Shown: positions 13,301-23,833 of the stretch, piece after piece
How positions within the stretch are numbered: the first letter of the stretch is position 1
Layout: every line of letters begins with the position of its first letter
Assembly: GCA_028622995.1 (NCBI GenBank)
Contig: JAJQJQ010000051.1
Location: forward strand, 1,178,001-1,242,000
Direction of reading: 5' to 3'
DNA from: Panagrolaimus kolymaensis
Lineage: Eukaryota; Nematoda; Chromadorea; Rhabditida; Panagrolaimidae
DNA: 64,000 bases
The notes under the pieces: model-generated
What the model saw: only the letters and a program-made list of their open reading frames with translations
Databases searched by the model: none
Told to the model about the DNA's origin: nothing
Program-made: the position numbers and the translations under genes

Positions 13301-16300
13301 AAAACCAAAAATCTTGAGATTTTGAGAGAAGAAAAATATTTTTTTGGTTTATTGGTGGCGTGAAAAAGATAAATTATTTCATATTTATTTAATTTTAACC
13401 TATCTTCATCATTTTTTTTTTTGCGACGGGAGATTGGTATTTTCGAGGAAGATATCTTTATTAAACAAGAGGATGATCTTCTCTTCACTTATTTTTTTTA
13501 TTGTGCAATAAATCCATAATTTAATTTTCTCTTTTTTCCTTTTTTCTTCTATTTTATTAACTTATTTTATTTATTTATGGAATAAGTGACACGAAGATAA
13601 CAAATCTAAAAATCTTTTTTTCTCATTAATTAAATAAATATAATAAATCAATGATATCCACATATCTGTGTGAAAGTTAGTTAGTTTTTGTTGGAGATTT
13701 TTTATACATACTTTTAAAGCTGTTTTGAATAGAATAAATAGGATATGGATCAAATAATATCTGGTTTCATTTTTTATTATTTTATTTTTGCAACTAAAGT
13801 CGCGTTTTTTTTGTTGTTGCAAAAGCTAAAAAAAAGTTTCTTTTTGTGTTACTTTTTTGTGGATTTTTTTGAGGAAATTTGTATTCCTGAATTTTTTTGG
13901 TAATAAAAACAAAACTGAAATTTTCGACTGATAGGTTTAAGTTTTTCTGATATTTTTGTATTTGCAAAGGTTTCTAATTTATTTTTAAAATTAGATAATT
14001 TTTCACATTGAAATTACCATTAATAAATTTTTTTTCTTCTCGTTCAAACTCAAACTTTACTTTTTATTTTCTAAAATTTCGTAATTGTCTTCCTTTTTTA
14101 AAATCAAAAACATTCCAATTATCACATGTTCTTGTTTTGTATCTTTTACACAATATTTATGTTTTCTAAACTTTTGGTTAAAAAAACTCAATTATCTAAG
14201 CAAAACAGTACTTATCTTTCAATCTTTTTCTCACGTCGTCGAACAACAAACATACCTCTACGGAGGATACTCACGTGAATAAAAAAATGTCACGGAAATC
14301 CGCCTCATTTTTCTTTCCTTTTGATTTTTTTCTTTGCTTTTACATCAACAAAAAAAAATATGTCGTCGTCGACGAAGACGACGAGTTAGTTGATGGTTGA
14401 AGAGTCAAAAAAAAAAGATTTTGTACAAACATATGTATATGCATTTTTGAGCTTCAAGTGATTTCTTCTTCTTTCTTCTTCCGCCCGTTATTTTTTTCTT
14501 TTTCTTTTAAAGAATGAAGGAAGGAAGTTGTTGTACGATTTCTTAAAAACTTGGTTGTTTCTTCTTTGCGCATAAGAATCATAAAATATTTATGTTTGAA
14601 AAAAAAATGTTTTGACACAAACTTTTTATTTTTCTTTTGTATTTTTGCCAATGTCTGGCCAAAATTTAAATTTCTTTAAAAAAATATTATTCCGATATTT
14701 AAGCTCCAAACCAACTAAATTTTTTGTACTATTTTTCTTTTAAAACTTTTTATTTGCCTTTTTCCTTTCTAATAAAAAAAAATTATCTCATAATCAAACA
14801 TTTCTTGCCGCCGCCGCCGCCAACGCAAACACGCTGATAGCGAAAAAAAAAATTGATTTCTTCTCTTGAACATTTTATTTTTATCATTTTCCATTTTTTA
14901 GGTATTTTTGAATGACGGTTTCTCAACGGTTTCAGCAGGTAAACAACAACAATCATTAAATATGCTTCGTCGTAAAACTGTAGCCCCACGTGGATGTCAT
15001 GCTCAAGCGGAAGCTTCCAAACAAACCCAACATAATCATCAACAAAATGAAGTAAGTCAAAAAGTTGAAAAAAGTATTAAAAAAAATAAATATCAGTCAC
15101 AAAACGAAAATAAAATTAAATCCTATAAAAAATAAATTTCGTCGCGAAACATTGTTTTTAAAGTTTAAACCAAAAAAAATTATGACATTTTTAAATTTTG
15201 AAAAAAATCAAAGCTAAAAACAAATTTGTGGAAAATCAAAACACAAAATATCTAAAAAAATTAAATGCTCCCGAATCTTTCGCATTTTTTTTATTTTACG
15301 TTAGCGATCCTGAAAAAATACTTTTTTTTATCCCAAAAAAACGTAATTTTTTTACTTTACGTCGTCTTTATTCCAGCTCTTCTTCTTCTACAAAAATAAA
15401 AAAAAAATCCTAGCATCCAAGAAAAAAGCAAGCATCGACGAAAAAAAAGTCTTTTGAAGATCAAAGGAATAATTTTTACCGATGCACTCAATAATTTTTT
15501 TTGTTTTATTTGATACAACACTTCAAAAAATAAAAAAAATAAAAATCCTCTTTTTTTATACTTAAAATTAACTTAAGTTCATTCTTAACTTCTCAATCCC
15601 ATCACTTTCACCACTTTTCTCAATTTCAAGCATCCAAATTTAAGAAGAAAAAATGAAAAATATGAAAAAATCTTCATCTCTAAAAGAATCGTTTTTAATG
15701 TTACCCAAATCATTTTTTCAGCAATCGCCTATAATTGAATGGAATCAAAATCCATATATTGAAAATAATTATAATTATATTAAAAATGAAGAAGATTTTA
15801 ATAATCAATTATCAAGAAAATATTTAATGAATAAACATCTTCAGCGTTATCAAAATCAAAATAATCAAAATTATATTAATTCTCCACATTCTTCTCAACA
15901 TCATCAGCTTCATTCAGCTAAGGAGCGTCGATCGCGTTCGCAACCGCAACAATTTAGATTTTTTGAAAATAATAATAATTCTATTATTAATAATAGCAAC
16001 AATAATAATAATAATAGTAATTATCATTATAATATTCCTATTTCAAATACAACAGCAACAGCAGCTACAACATTTATTGATGCACAAAGATATTCAATGG
16101 ATAGTGAAACAAGTGGATCAAATGATAGTGGAATTCGAAGTAGCACTCATAGCACAACTTCGTCAATTGGAACAAGCACAACTATTTCGAATGCTCAAGG
16201 AAATGATGAGGTATGTAATGGAGACTTTTTATATGGCTAATCAATGCTTTTTAAAAGTAAAAAATTGAAAACTTTGACTCTTGCTACGAGAGTTTTAGAA

Positions 16301-19064
16301 AAAATTTAACTTTTACAGTTTTACACTAAAATTATTTAAATTAATTTTAAAAAAGTTCGAAAAACGCAATTTTATTAAAATTTTAAGCCTTTCGATTTTA
16401 CGTTTCATATTCAGCCAAACTTTCGTAGCAAAACTTTAAAAAAATTTTAAATTTTCCAAGCATTTAAGAAATTTCTATTTTTTTGTTGAAAAAAAAACTG
16501 TCGTAAATTTGCATATTTCTAAAATCAAAATAAACACTCAAAATTTCCTGCGAAAGATAGCGGGTTTTCGTTTCTAAACCAAGCAAATTTAAATTCTTTC
16601 TGGAAAAACCAAATTTCAAAAGACTTTTATTTTATCAAAAATCCTTTTTTCTTTTACAGATGTTAATGGTTGAAGCTGTATGGGATCATGTAGCCATGTT
16701 AGCCGATGAATTACCTTTTGCTCAAGGAGATATTATAACCGTTTTGGATGCCACTTCAAATTCTGGGTTATGGTATGGAATGTGTCGAGATCGAACTGGA
16801 TGGTTTCCAGCTTCATATGTTAAAATAAAATCAGAAGAAATTAATACTAAACCTTTGTCACAAATTAATAATTCATCACCTTTAAGGGATGAAGATTTCC
16901 CTTCAACCGTTAAATATCAACGTCGAAGAGTTGTGGAAGAATTAATTGAAACTGAGAGGGATTATGTTAAATTATTAAAGGATTTAGTTTATGGCTTTAT
17001 GGAACAATGTAAAAAGCGTAAAGAAATGTTTTCAAATGATCAAATAAATAAAATATTTGGAAATCTTTCATCCATTTTATCTTTACATATTAATTTATTA
17101 AAAGAATTAGAAACAGCTTTTGATAAAGAATCACCAGAAAATTCATTGATTGCTAATGCATTTTTAAGAAATGTAAGTTTTTTCTTTTTGACTCTCTTTT
17201 TTTTGGGGAAAGGAGAGTAAAAATTTTTTGGCAATAATTTGCAAATTTTAATTACTATTAAAAAAAAGTGATAGTAATTTGTTTTTGACGATAGTTTGCA
17301 AATCTTAATTATTATCTGTGAGTAAAAGTAATTTATTTTAGCTTATAATTGTCAAATTTCGGTTACTGTCAATTTCCATTGAATGATAGTAATCGATTTT
17401 TTGACAATAGTTTCCAAGTTTTGTTTCCAATTTACGAAAGATATTAATTCATTTCTGACAATTTTGTAACAAATTTCGTTACTCTCTCATTTGTTTCAGC
17501 ATTTTAACGCTTCACAATTTTGACACATTTTTTGCAAAAAATTATAAAAACTTATCTTTCCGCGCTTAAAAAAAACTTCAAAAAGTTGCATTCTTTCTAA
17601 ATTGTTTTTGCAACATCAACAACAAACAAAAAAATTGTGGTGCGATTTTTTGCACCTTTTGAACTTTATTTAAGAAAATAATTGCAAAAAAAAAATGTAA
17701 GTAAGTTGAAGTTGTTGAGCGATAAAAAAAAAGCAACAACAAGAGCAACAAGAAGTACTTTGCATTATATAAAAAAAATGGTTGTTGTAATTTTATTTTG
17801 TTCTTCTCTTTGATGTTCGTCAAAGTTGAATAACATCTTCTTTTTTTTCTCGTTAATTGCTGCTTGCGTGGCAGCTTTGAAGATCAATCACAAAAAGATT
17901 CTGTTTAGACACAAACAACAAAAACCAAAAAATAAATAAAATAAAAAAAATTAAGAATTTGAATATAAACCTTTTATTTATTTTTCTTTTTTCAGAGTCG
18001 AAGTTTTAATATTTACACTGAATATTGTAATAATCGACCAATAAGTTGCACAGAACTTGCATCAATTGAAAGGCAACCTAAATATCGACATTTTTTTGAA
18101 GCCTGTCGACTTTTGCGAGGCATGTCAAAACTCACCCTTGAAGGATTTCTATTAACCCCAGTGCAACGAATTTGTCGATATCCTCCTCAACTTTTTGAAT
18201 TACTTAAATCCACACCCATCAATCATCAAGATCGAATTCCATTGGAGCAAGCCCATCGAACGATGAAAGCTGTGGCAATACATATAAATGATTCAAAAAG
18301 GCGAGTGGATTCAATTCAAAAAATAATATTATGGCAAAAAAATGTTCATGGATTTCGTGGGCCTGATATAGTGGAAAATAATCATAGAATATTAATTTCT
18401 GGTGAACTCCATTGCCGGGCTATAATGAAGCGAACCATTCAATGGTCTAAAATGGTTCACATTTATTTATTTGATCAAAGCATAGTTTTATGTAAAAAAG
18501 ATGTAATTAAAAAAAATTCATTAGTTTTTAAAGAACGTATGTCCCTTCAAACTGCTACTGTTATTGATATCAATGATGGAAAAGGTGAGGCCTTGGAAGA
18601 TAGTAATCAAAAAATGAAAAAAATTGTTAATATTTTGTTACTCTCATTTACAGTAATTAAAAATGAACAATGATCAATTTTCTTTTTAAATTCTTGTTTC
18701 TTTCGTAAAAGTTTCTTTTATGATTTTTTGATATTTTTAGAAAGAGAAAATTTGAAGGAGAATAATCATAAATTTAAAAATATTGTTAATTTTTTGTTAC
18801 TGTCTTTATTGATAGTAACTAAAATAATTTTTCAAAAATAAAGAAAATTTCTAAAAATTAATTTTACTTTTTTCAGAACCAATCACAGGTGCAGTGCTAA
18901 AAAATTCCTTCAAATTAGCTGGACCCGTTCGAGAATACATTTTTACTTGCCCCGATCCAGCTACAAAAGGTTTATGGCTTGAAACCATTCGAAATCGGCC
19001 AAGACCTATGCCACCTACAAATGCCGAAAAGCGTCTTGCAATGGTAATGAATCAACAACAATAA
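7279..19064 (+). CDS. SH3-DH-PH Rho guanine nucleotide exchange factor (collybistin/Asef family)
   Basis: Core exons: 15653-16210, 16660-17172, 17996-18584, 18877-19064. This isoform is 615 residues. The 16660 exon encodes an SH3 domain (AVWDHVAMLADELPFAQGD ... GWFPASYVKI) and the start of the DH domain (EELIETERDYVKLLKDL). The third exon completes the DH helices (TEYCNN, FFEACRLL, GFLLTPVQRICRYP) and enters the PH domain (GELHCRAIMKR, FDQSIVLCKKD). The last exon finishes PH and ends MVMNQQQ-stop. Order and motifs match ARHGEF9 (collybistin), ARHGEF4 and SPATA13, which activate Cdc42 or Rac at membranes. PVQRICRYP has Arg where vertebrates have Lys. Alternative 5' exons at 7279-7320, 11461-11655 and 14902-15051 all end in phase 0 and fit the SH3 exon, so several N-termini are likely. 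AATAAA lies at 19271. Confidence 0.9.
7386..7844. repeat. 47-bp GATAGTAA/TTACTATC units, three copies
   Basis: Units at 7386-7431 (46 bp, right end TTACTGTC), 7435-7481 (exact GATAGTAA and TTACTATC ends) and 7798-7844 (TATAGTAA and TTACTCTC ends). The first two are tandem with a 3-nt spacer. The distance between the starts of the left and right 8-mers is 38-39 nt. Confidence 0.75.
10672..10870. mobile_element. 199-bp palindromic MITE-like element with TTAA ends
   Basis: The outer arms are near-perfect inverted repeats of about 40 bp: the left begins TTAAAGGGACATAGCTATTT and the right ends in its complement ATAGCTATGTCCCTTTAA. An inner palindrome of about 23 bp pairs GCGTGTTTGAATTACCGTGT with its complement after the central spacer AAGACAGAAGTG. 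The element begins and ends in TTAA, which may be the target duplication, as for piggyBac-like elements; a TA duplication is also possible. It has no coding capacity. It sits upstream of or within an intron of the RhoGEF gene. Confidence 0.8.
11461..11655 (+). CDS. Candidate alternative first exon of the RhoGEF gene
   Basis: A 65-codon open exon beginning MNDFFNNKPPPKIIMK and ending FFGNQPLRSESCIIRIFP then PDYFLDHQT, followed by GTAAGG. Composition is balanced (Pro, Ser, Arg) rather than Lys/Phe-only, unlike spurious frames nearby. It is phase 0 and joins in frame to the exon at 14902 or directly to the SH3 exon at 16660. The predicted product is a disordered N-terminal tail, like those preceding SH3 in this GEF family. 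Confidence 0.55.
11744..11844. repeat. 47-bp GATAGTAA/TTACTATC units, two copies
   Basis: Units at 11744-11791 (exact GATAGTAA and TTACTATC ends, 48 bp) and 11798-11844 (GAAAGTAA and TTATTGTC ends, 47 bp), in tandem with a 6-nt spacer, just downstream of the donor of the 11461 exon. A more degenerate copy may follow to about 11890. Confidence 0.75.
12440..12669. repeat. 47-bp GATAGTAA/TTACTATC units, three copies
   Basis: Units at 12440-12486 (exact ends), 12558-12604 (TACAGTAA and TTCCTATC) and 12623-12669 (exact ends). Each is 47 bp with a 39-nt offset between 8-mers. All lie in a presumed RhoGEF intron. Confidence 0.8.
14902..15051 (+). CDS. Internal coding exon of the RhoGEF gene
   Basis: Follows a strong acceptor (CCATTTTTTAG) and ends GAA|GTAAGT. 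Both boundaries are phase 0 and it encodes 50 residues starting VFLNDGFSTVSAGKQQQ and including NMLRRKTVAPRGCHAQ, a Gln/His-rich linker. It can be spliced between the 11461 (or 7279) exon and the SH3 exon at 16660. No stop codon interrupts it, and it has splice consensus at both ends, which makes it one of the better supported upstream exons. No domain is recognised. Confidence 0.6.
15653..16210 (+). CDS. Alternative first exon of the RhoGEF gene (Asn/Ser-rich N-terminus)
   Basis: 186 codons starting MKNMKKSSSLKESFLML and ending NAQGNDE|GTATGT. The sequence is low complexity: Asn runs near residues 105-128, then a Ser/Thr-rich segment (SGSNDSGIRSSTHSTTSS). Ala/Thr-rich stretches are encoded by CAGCAACAGCAGC-type repeats. 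It is phase 0 and joins directly to MLMVEAVWDH at 16660. This gives the longest simple isoform. Poly-Asn tracts are common in AT-rich genomes and probably form a disordered tail in front of the SH3 domain. Confidence 0.7.
17213..17486. repeat. Tandem array of five 47-bp GATAGTAA/TTACTATC units
   Basis: Units start at 17213, 17270, 17324, 17385 and 17440 and each spans 47 bp. Left ends are GAGAGTAA, GATAGTAA, AAAAGTAA, GATAGTAA, GATATTAA; right ends are TTACTATT, TTATTATC, TTACTGTC, a decayed TTTCCAAT, and TTACTCTC. The repeat period is 54-61 bp. The array lies in the intron between the two DH-coding exons of the RhoGEF gene. Confidence 0.8.
18599..18818. repeat. 47-bp GATAGTAA/TTACTATC units in a RhoGEF intron
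   Basis: Units at 18599-18645 (GATAGTAA, TTACTCTC) and 18758-18804 (GAGAATAA, TTACTGTC), plus an isolated left end GATAGTAA at 18811. Both complete copies share the interior word AAATTGTTAAT or ATATTGTTAAT. The first begins only 14 nt after the donor of the DH/PH exon. Confidence 0.7.
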
Positions 19065-22000
19065 TGACCTCATCCTGAATTTCTTTTTTTTTAAATTTCA
19101 TTCATAAATCCTCTTCCTCCTCATTTTCTTAAACTTAATTTTAATCAATCAAAACGTCACTGCTCAAATTTATATAGTTTAAAAAAAATTAAAAAATTAA
19201 TAATGTTCGTACAAACAAAAAAATATTTGTGTTGATTTTTTTATTTGTTTTTGTTTTTTTTGAAAAGTAAAATAAAGAGATGAAAAAAAAATTCAGAGAA
19301 ATTGAAAGCAATAAAATACATAGCTCTCGATAAATATGTGTATGAATAATTAATGCATAAAAAAATTTACAAAATGAAAATAGTTATTGAAATTTACATA
19401 TTTAGGTTTAACGTGTACAATCGGGTTTCAAAGTTTTATGAATACAGTTTATTTGGATGTTTTTTTTGTTTAAAATTGTTTTCATTTTATATAGTTATTT
19501 TTGGTTTGAGAATTAAAAAATTTTGCAAATTTTTGTTACTCAGAATTTTGTTTAGAATACGAACTCTTAATTTTTATGGGATCGCCTTTATTTTTTTTGT
19601 GTTACCATAAAAGGTTTGTTTTATTTCTAACAATTTTGTCGTTTATAAAGTTTTTACTTTTTGCTTTAATTAAAACCATTTTTTTTCAAAAATTAAAATT
19701 TTCACATCTTTCTTTTTTGTTGTTGGAAAAGCCATGAGTAAGTAAGAAAGTAATTATTCCAATTGGCTGTTGTTTCATTTATAGATGAAGAAATATTTTT
19801 TGTTGTGTTTTTGGAGGAGAGAAGAGAAGTGAAGGGTGATATGGAAAAAAGTTTCAAGTTTCATTTTTCTATCTTCTTTTTTTGCCAACAGCTATCTTCG
19901 TTTTCATATCGCTTCGGCTTGTCTCGTCTCAATTTTACTTACTCACTTACTTTTTTTTTGAAAAAAGAAAAAACCCATAAAACGAAGAAGAAAAAAAAGA
20001 TAGAAAGAAAAAGTGAACCCATCCACCAGCAGCAAGCTAGTCTCTTGTCTTTTTGCTTTGTTTTTTTCTTTCCTCCTCCCATTTTTCCATGTTTTAGATT
20101 TTTGAGATGCAAAAAAATTTTTTAACTCCAAAAGCAAGAAAAAAAAAGAAGTGAAAAGATGGCATTTTTTTAAAATTTTAAACAAGCAAAACAAAACAAA
20201 CGAAACAAAAAAAAATGAAGGGAAGAAAAGCAATTGTTATCGTTGTTCTGTTCGTCGTTGATGGCGGCCACCACCACCGCCATTTTCGTTGTTGCTGTTT
20301 GTTGCTTGAAGCTGCTTGAGGCAGCAGCAGCGTTGGCTTTTGTCATTCGTTGTTGCATTTGCTTGCTTGCGTCTTCCTCTTCTTTCTTTTTTTTTGGGGT
20401 GGCATCAAATTTTTTTTTCTTGGTTTGGAGCTGAAAAAAAAAATGTTTTTATATGCAAAGTTTTATATTTTTATGCTTCGGCTGCTTTTCTTTTTTTTTT
20501 TGAAAAAAAGTTGGATTCTTATTCTTCCTTTTTCGTGCTTGCTTGCGCGGCAGTTTCGACGCCATCGTTGCTGTTGGTCTATGATGGATGTTGGTGTTGC
20601 AGCGCTTCCTTCGTTTTTGGACTTCCGAAACAAATAATTCTTTCATTATTTCTTCTTTTTTTTCATGCGGAACACTGAATACTTTCTTCTTTCTTGCTTT
20701 TGGTTCTAATTAGTAAAATAATTGCTGGCGGTGGCGATGGCCAAGAATTTTAAAAAAATTTGAGGAAAATAATTTAACTTTTTTTTATTCAAAAAAAATT
20801 TGTTGATATTTTAAAAAAGCTTAAATTTTTAAATAAACAATTTTTAAAGTCATTGGTTTCTAAAATTTGTCTTTGGAGAAAATGGATTGTTTTTTTTGGA
20901 TTTTGTCGTAGCAAAAAGCTAAAAAATTCTTTACTTTCGATAAACTTGATTTTTATCTAAATATATTTGATTAATTGTATTTTATTTTATTTTGATTTTC
21001 AGCTCAAAGAATTTTGCGTTTGAGTTTTAATCTTTTATCCAAAAACAAAGTTTTTTTTGGTTTTCGAGAACAGATTACTTTAAAGCTTTTTTCTTCTTGT
21101 TTTTGATCACGAAATGCTAGTGTACTACTATCGATGGCAAAGATGTCTTTCATATATACATTTTTTAAATAAGTTTTCTAATAAAAACTAATACCAAATT
21201 TGTCTTCTTTTTTCTCTCTTTTAATTCCTTGAAAAAAAATATTGGTAAAAATGGAGATAATTATTTTAAATAAAAAAATTGGTGAATTAGATGCAACAAC
21301 AAAGGCTTTTATAAAAAGAAGTATCAATGAAATTTTTTAAAAGACGTCCAATAATTCGGTGTCGTCGTTTTTTCTTGATTTGCAATTTTTTTAAAATAAT
21401 AAACTTTCAAAAAAGTTTTCATCTGTCATCGCCAATCCATTTTTAGACAAGCTGGCTTTTCACTTTTGTTGTTGTTGGTGAAGCATAAAAAAAAGAAAGA
21501 ATAGGAAGACGAATAAGAAAAGTGTGACTAACAAGATTACTTTTTTTTCTTTTTTCTTTCGAGTTAACAACTTTTATCCCTTTCCATTTTCATTTTCATT
21601 TTTTTCGTGTTTCTATTATGTTCGTTGTTCGGGTTGGACGCGCCCTTCTTCTTTTTGTTGCTTATATTATTGACAGCCGGCATGGCAAGCAACAGCAGCA
21701 GCATTTTCTTCGAAAAGATGACACTCAAACAAAAATTTAACTCTCTTTTTTCTTCTTCAAAAACTTAGAAAAAGAAAAGAAACATAAAGTTTTTTTTATT
21801 TTATTTTTTTTGCAACACTCTCAACAAACTTAAAAAATATGTCGGAGTTTGTTAAAATTACTATACTCTTCTTTTTTGTTGTGCCAAAGTGTTGAGGACG
21901 AAGAAAAGTATGTAAAAACAATTTTTAGAAGAAAAAAAAGTAGTCGTCGACTGAAGAAGAAGGAAAAATTTATTGGATGTTAACACGATTTTATATTATT

Positions 22001-22680
22001 TTATTTTTATTTGCCTGTTTTTAAGTATTTTTTCTGTATTTCAATTTTCGAACAATATTTTTTTTTATTAGAAAAAGTTTAAAAATAGCCTTTTTTATGG
22101 TGATTAATGGCAGCGAATTTAATTTTGATAATTTTAAATTCTTGTATGCCGCTCGCTGTATTTGAGCAGCAAAAGTCATAAAATTAAAATGGGTACCTTT
22201 CCTTTTTTAAAAACACCTGCGTTTATTACTTTTTTGTTTTACTTTTTACAAAAATAATTTAATTTTTATTTCCTATAAAAAACTTTCTTTTCACTCAATT
22301 AGTTTAATTTTTTGCTGCGTTTTAAAATTATTATTACTTTTTTTGATTACCCTTGACTGCATTTCTTTTTTTTTTAATTTCTCGATTTTTCAACTTTGGT
22401 GTTTTATTTAATTTTTTTTCTTGAAGCATTTGCAATTTGCAAAAATTATTATGAAACGACGAACGAAGTAACTAAATATATTGCTGCTGCCATCGTCGCC
22501 GTCATAGATAGATATCATTTTACTCATTCCGCCATCATTTTCTATGAAATATAAAGTTTTTGACTTTTTTTTTCTTCATTAATTCTTTTCTTTCTTCTTT
22601 TTCTCTATCTCTTCAAATTCTCATTCATTATCCCACCAATCTCAATTTTCTTTTTTTATTCTAACTTTTTTCATTTTCAG
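19065..22680. other. AT-rich region: RhoGEF 3' UTR and downstream sequence
   Basis: After the stop at 19064 there is a probable poly(A) signal AATAAA at 19271-19276. The rest is homopolymer-rich DNA with only Phe/Lys/Ser-type spurious frames on both strands (for example 19763-20125, 20316-20678). If the alternative exon at 22681 is used, this whole stretch is intron. Confidence 0.5.
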
Positions 22681-22827
22681 AATAATCTAAAAACTATATC
22701 CCATCGTGAGCTAGAAGAGTTAGCTGGCATTCATGCATATATTTTTTTTTTTCAACTTTTTGGTGGATGGAGAGAAAAATGGGTTTGGCCCTTCCTCCAC
22801 ACACTCACTCCACTCCTCCAAAAATAA
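22681..22827 (+). CDS. Possible alternative C-terminal exon of the RhoGEF gene
   Basis: An excellent acceptor (TTTTTTCATTTTCAG) precedes an open frame NNLKTISHRELEELAGIH, then AYIFFFQLFGGWREKWVW and a stop at 22825-22827. Joined to the donor-like ATG|GTAATG at 19044 (phase 0) it would replace the short VMNQQQ tail of the PH exon. The first 18 residues look like genuine coding sequence; the later Phe/Trp-rich part may instead be read into an intron. The implied intron is 3.6 kb. Transcript data would decide. Confidence 0.35.
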   Translation, partial: NNLKTISHRELEELAGIHAYIFFFQLFGGWREKWVWPFLHTLTPLLQK

Positions 22828-23761
22828 GAGCAACAACCTCGACTGAGGAGAAGAAAAAAATAACAAAGAACCCGCTAATTTGACAGGGAAAAAAATTTGC
22901 ATTCTTCTTTCTTTTCTCCTTTTTTTCTTGGCAAGCCGCTGGCGAACCCCGCAAGCTCCAAATCTTCAAGCTTTCAAATAAAGATTTTTCTCTTGTATAA
23001 GAAAATAATAAACATCCGTTTTTTATTTTTTCTACTAAAAATATTTTTTCTGAAATTTTCTCGTCGTTTTCTTTTTTCTGGCCTTTTGATTAATGGTTTT
23101 TTAAATACTTTACTTTTTTTGAAAGTTTTTAGTTGAAGAAAAAAAAAAGTTTGTAACTAACTTTCTTTTTTTATTTCGATATGGTGGATGGATGGAACTT
23201 TAAAAAAATATTTGACGCCATCTGGTGTCATGCATGCTGCTTGGTCTTGGATGTCCACGCCAAAAGTCTTGTTTCTCCTTGTCGCAATGCTTACTCTAGT
23301 CTACTCCGTTTTTTTTTGTTTTGCTTCAGAGAAGTTTCGTTTTCCTTTTATCTATAAAAGCAAATTCCCTGAGGCCATATTTCCTCCTTTTTTCATTTTT
23401 TTAGTGTTAAGTTTTTTTGCTTCTCTCTTCTTTTTTTGTTGTTGAACAAACTTGGATATGGAAAAGAAAACTAAAAAAACTAAGGTTGTCATGTCACTTT
23501 TTTTATTTTATGTTTCTGGATGAAAAAAAATATGTATTGATATTGACAATAATTTTTTTAGCTTTTGCTTTGAAGTTTTATTTTTTAAGTTTTTTCGTTG
23601 GGTTTTAGCGAATGCATAGTTATTTTCGGATTAAATAAATTTTCAGTACAAAAAAAGAAATAATAAAATTTTGAAGTTTAGCGAGCATTAAAAAAAGCAA
23701 ATCAGTAACTTTCTTTCTTTTTGTTTCAAATAACTTTTTAAAAAATGAAAAAAAGTTTTCC
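22828..23761. other. Intergenic, no supported gene
   Basis: AT-rich spacer. A slightly less AT-rich island at about 23188-23380 has an open frame starting MDGTLKKYLTPSGVMHAA with a hydrophobic segment, but the frame then runs into poly-Phe and has no recognised domain or splice context. It is not called as a gene. Confidence 0.4.
23748..23754 (-). terminator. RNA polymerase III terminator of tRNA-Thr
   Basis: On the minus strand a run of seven T residues starts 8 nt after the tRNA discriminator base, the usual pol III stop signal. Confidence 0.7.
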
Positions 23762-23833
23762 TGCCTCATGCTGGAATCGAACCAGCGGCCTTCTGTTTAC
23801 TAGACAGACGCTCTGCCACTGAGCCAATGAGGC
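23762..23833 (-). tRNA. tRNA-Thr (anticodon AGT)
   Basis: An intronless cytosolic tRNA reads on the minus strand from 23833 to 23762, 72 nt including the discriminator A. The acceptor stem pairs GCCTCAT with ATGAGGC perfectly. The D arm is GCTC..GAGC. The anticodon stem TCTGT/ACAGA closes the loop CTAGTAA, giving anticodon AGT (read as IGU), which decodes Thr ACU/ACC/ACA. The T arm GCTGG-TTCGATT-CCAGC pairs perfectly. The internal promoter boxes TGGCTCAGTGG (A) and GGTTCGATTCC (B) are consensus. All stems are intact, so it should be functional. Confidence 0.96.

Noticed and set aside
14805..14825. GCC-repeat (GCCGCCGCCGCC) encoding poly-Gly in a minus-strand frame
   Set aside because: A simple trinucleotide run upstream of the 14902 exon; the frame has no other support.
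20234..20678. Overlapping open frames on both strands with Ala/Cys/Leu stretches
   Set aside because: They are translations of imperfect GCTGCTTGC-type and poly(T) sequence in several frames at once; no domain.
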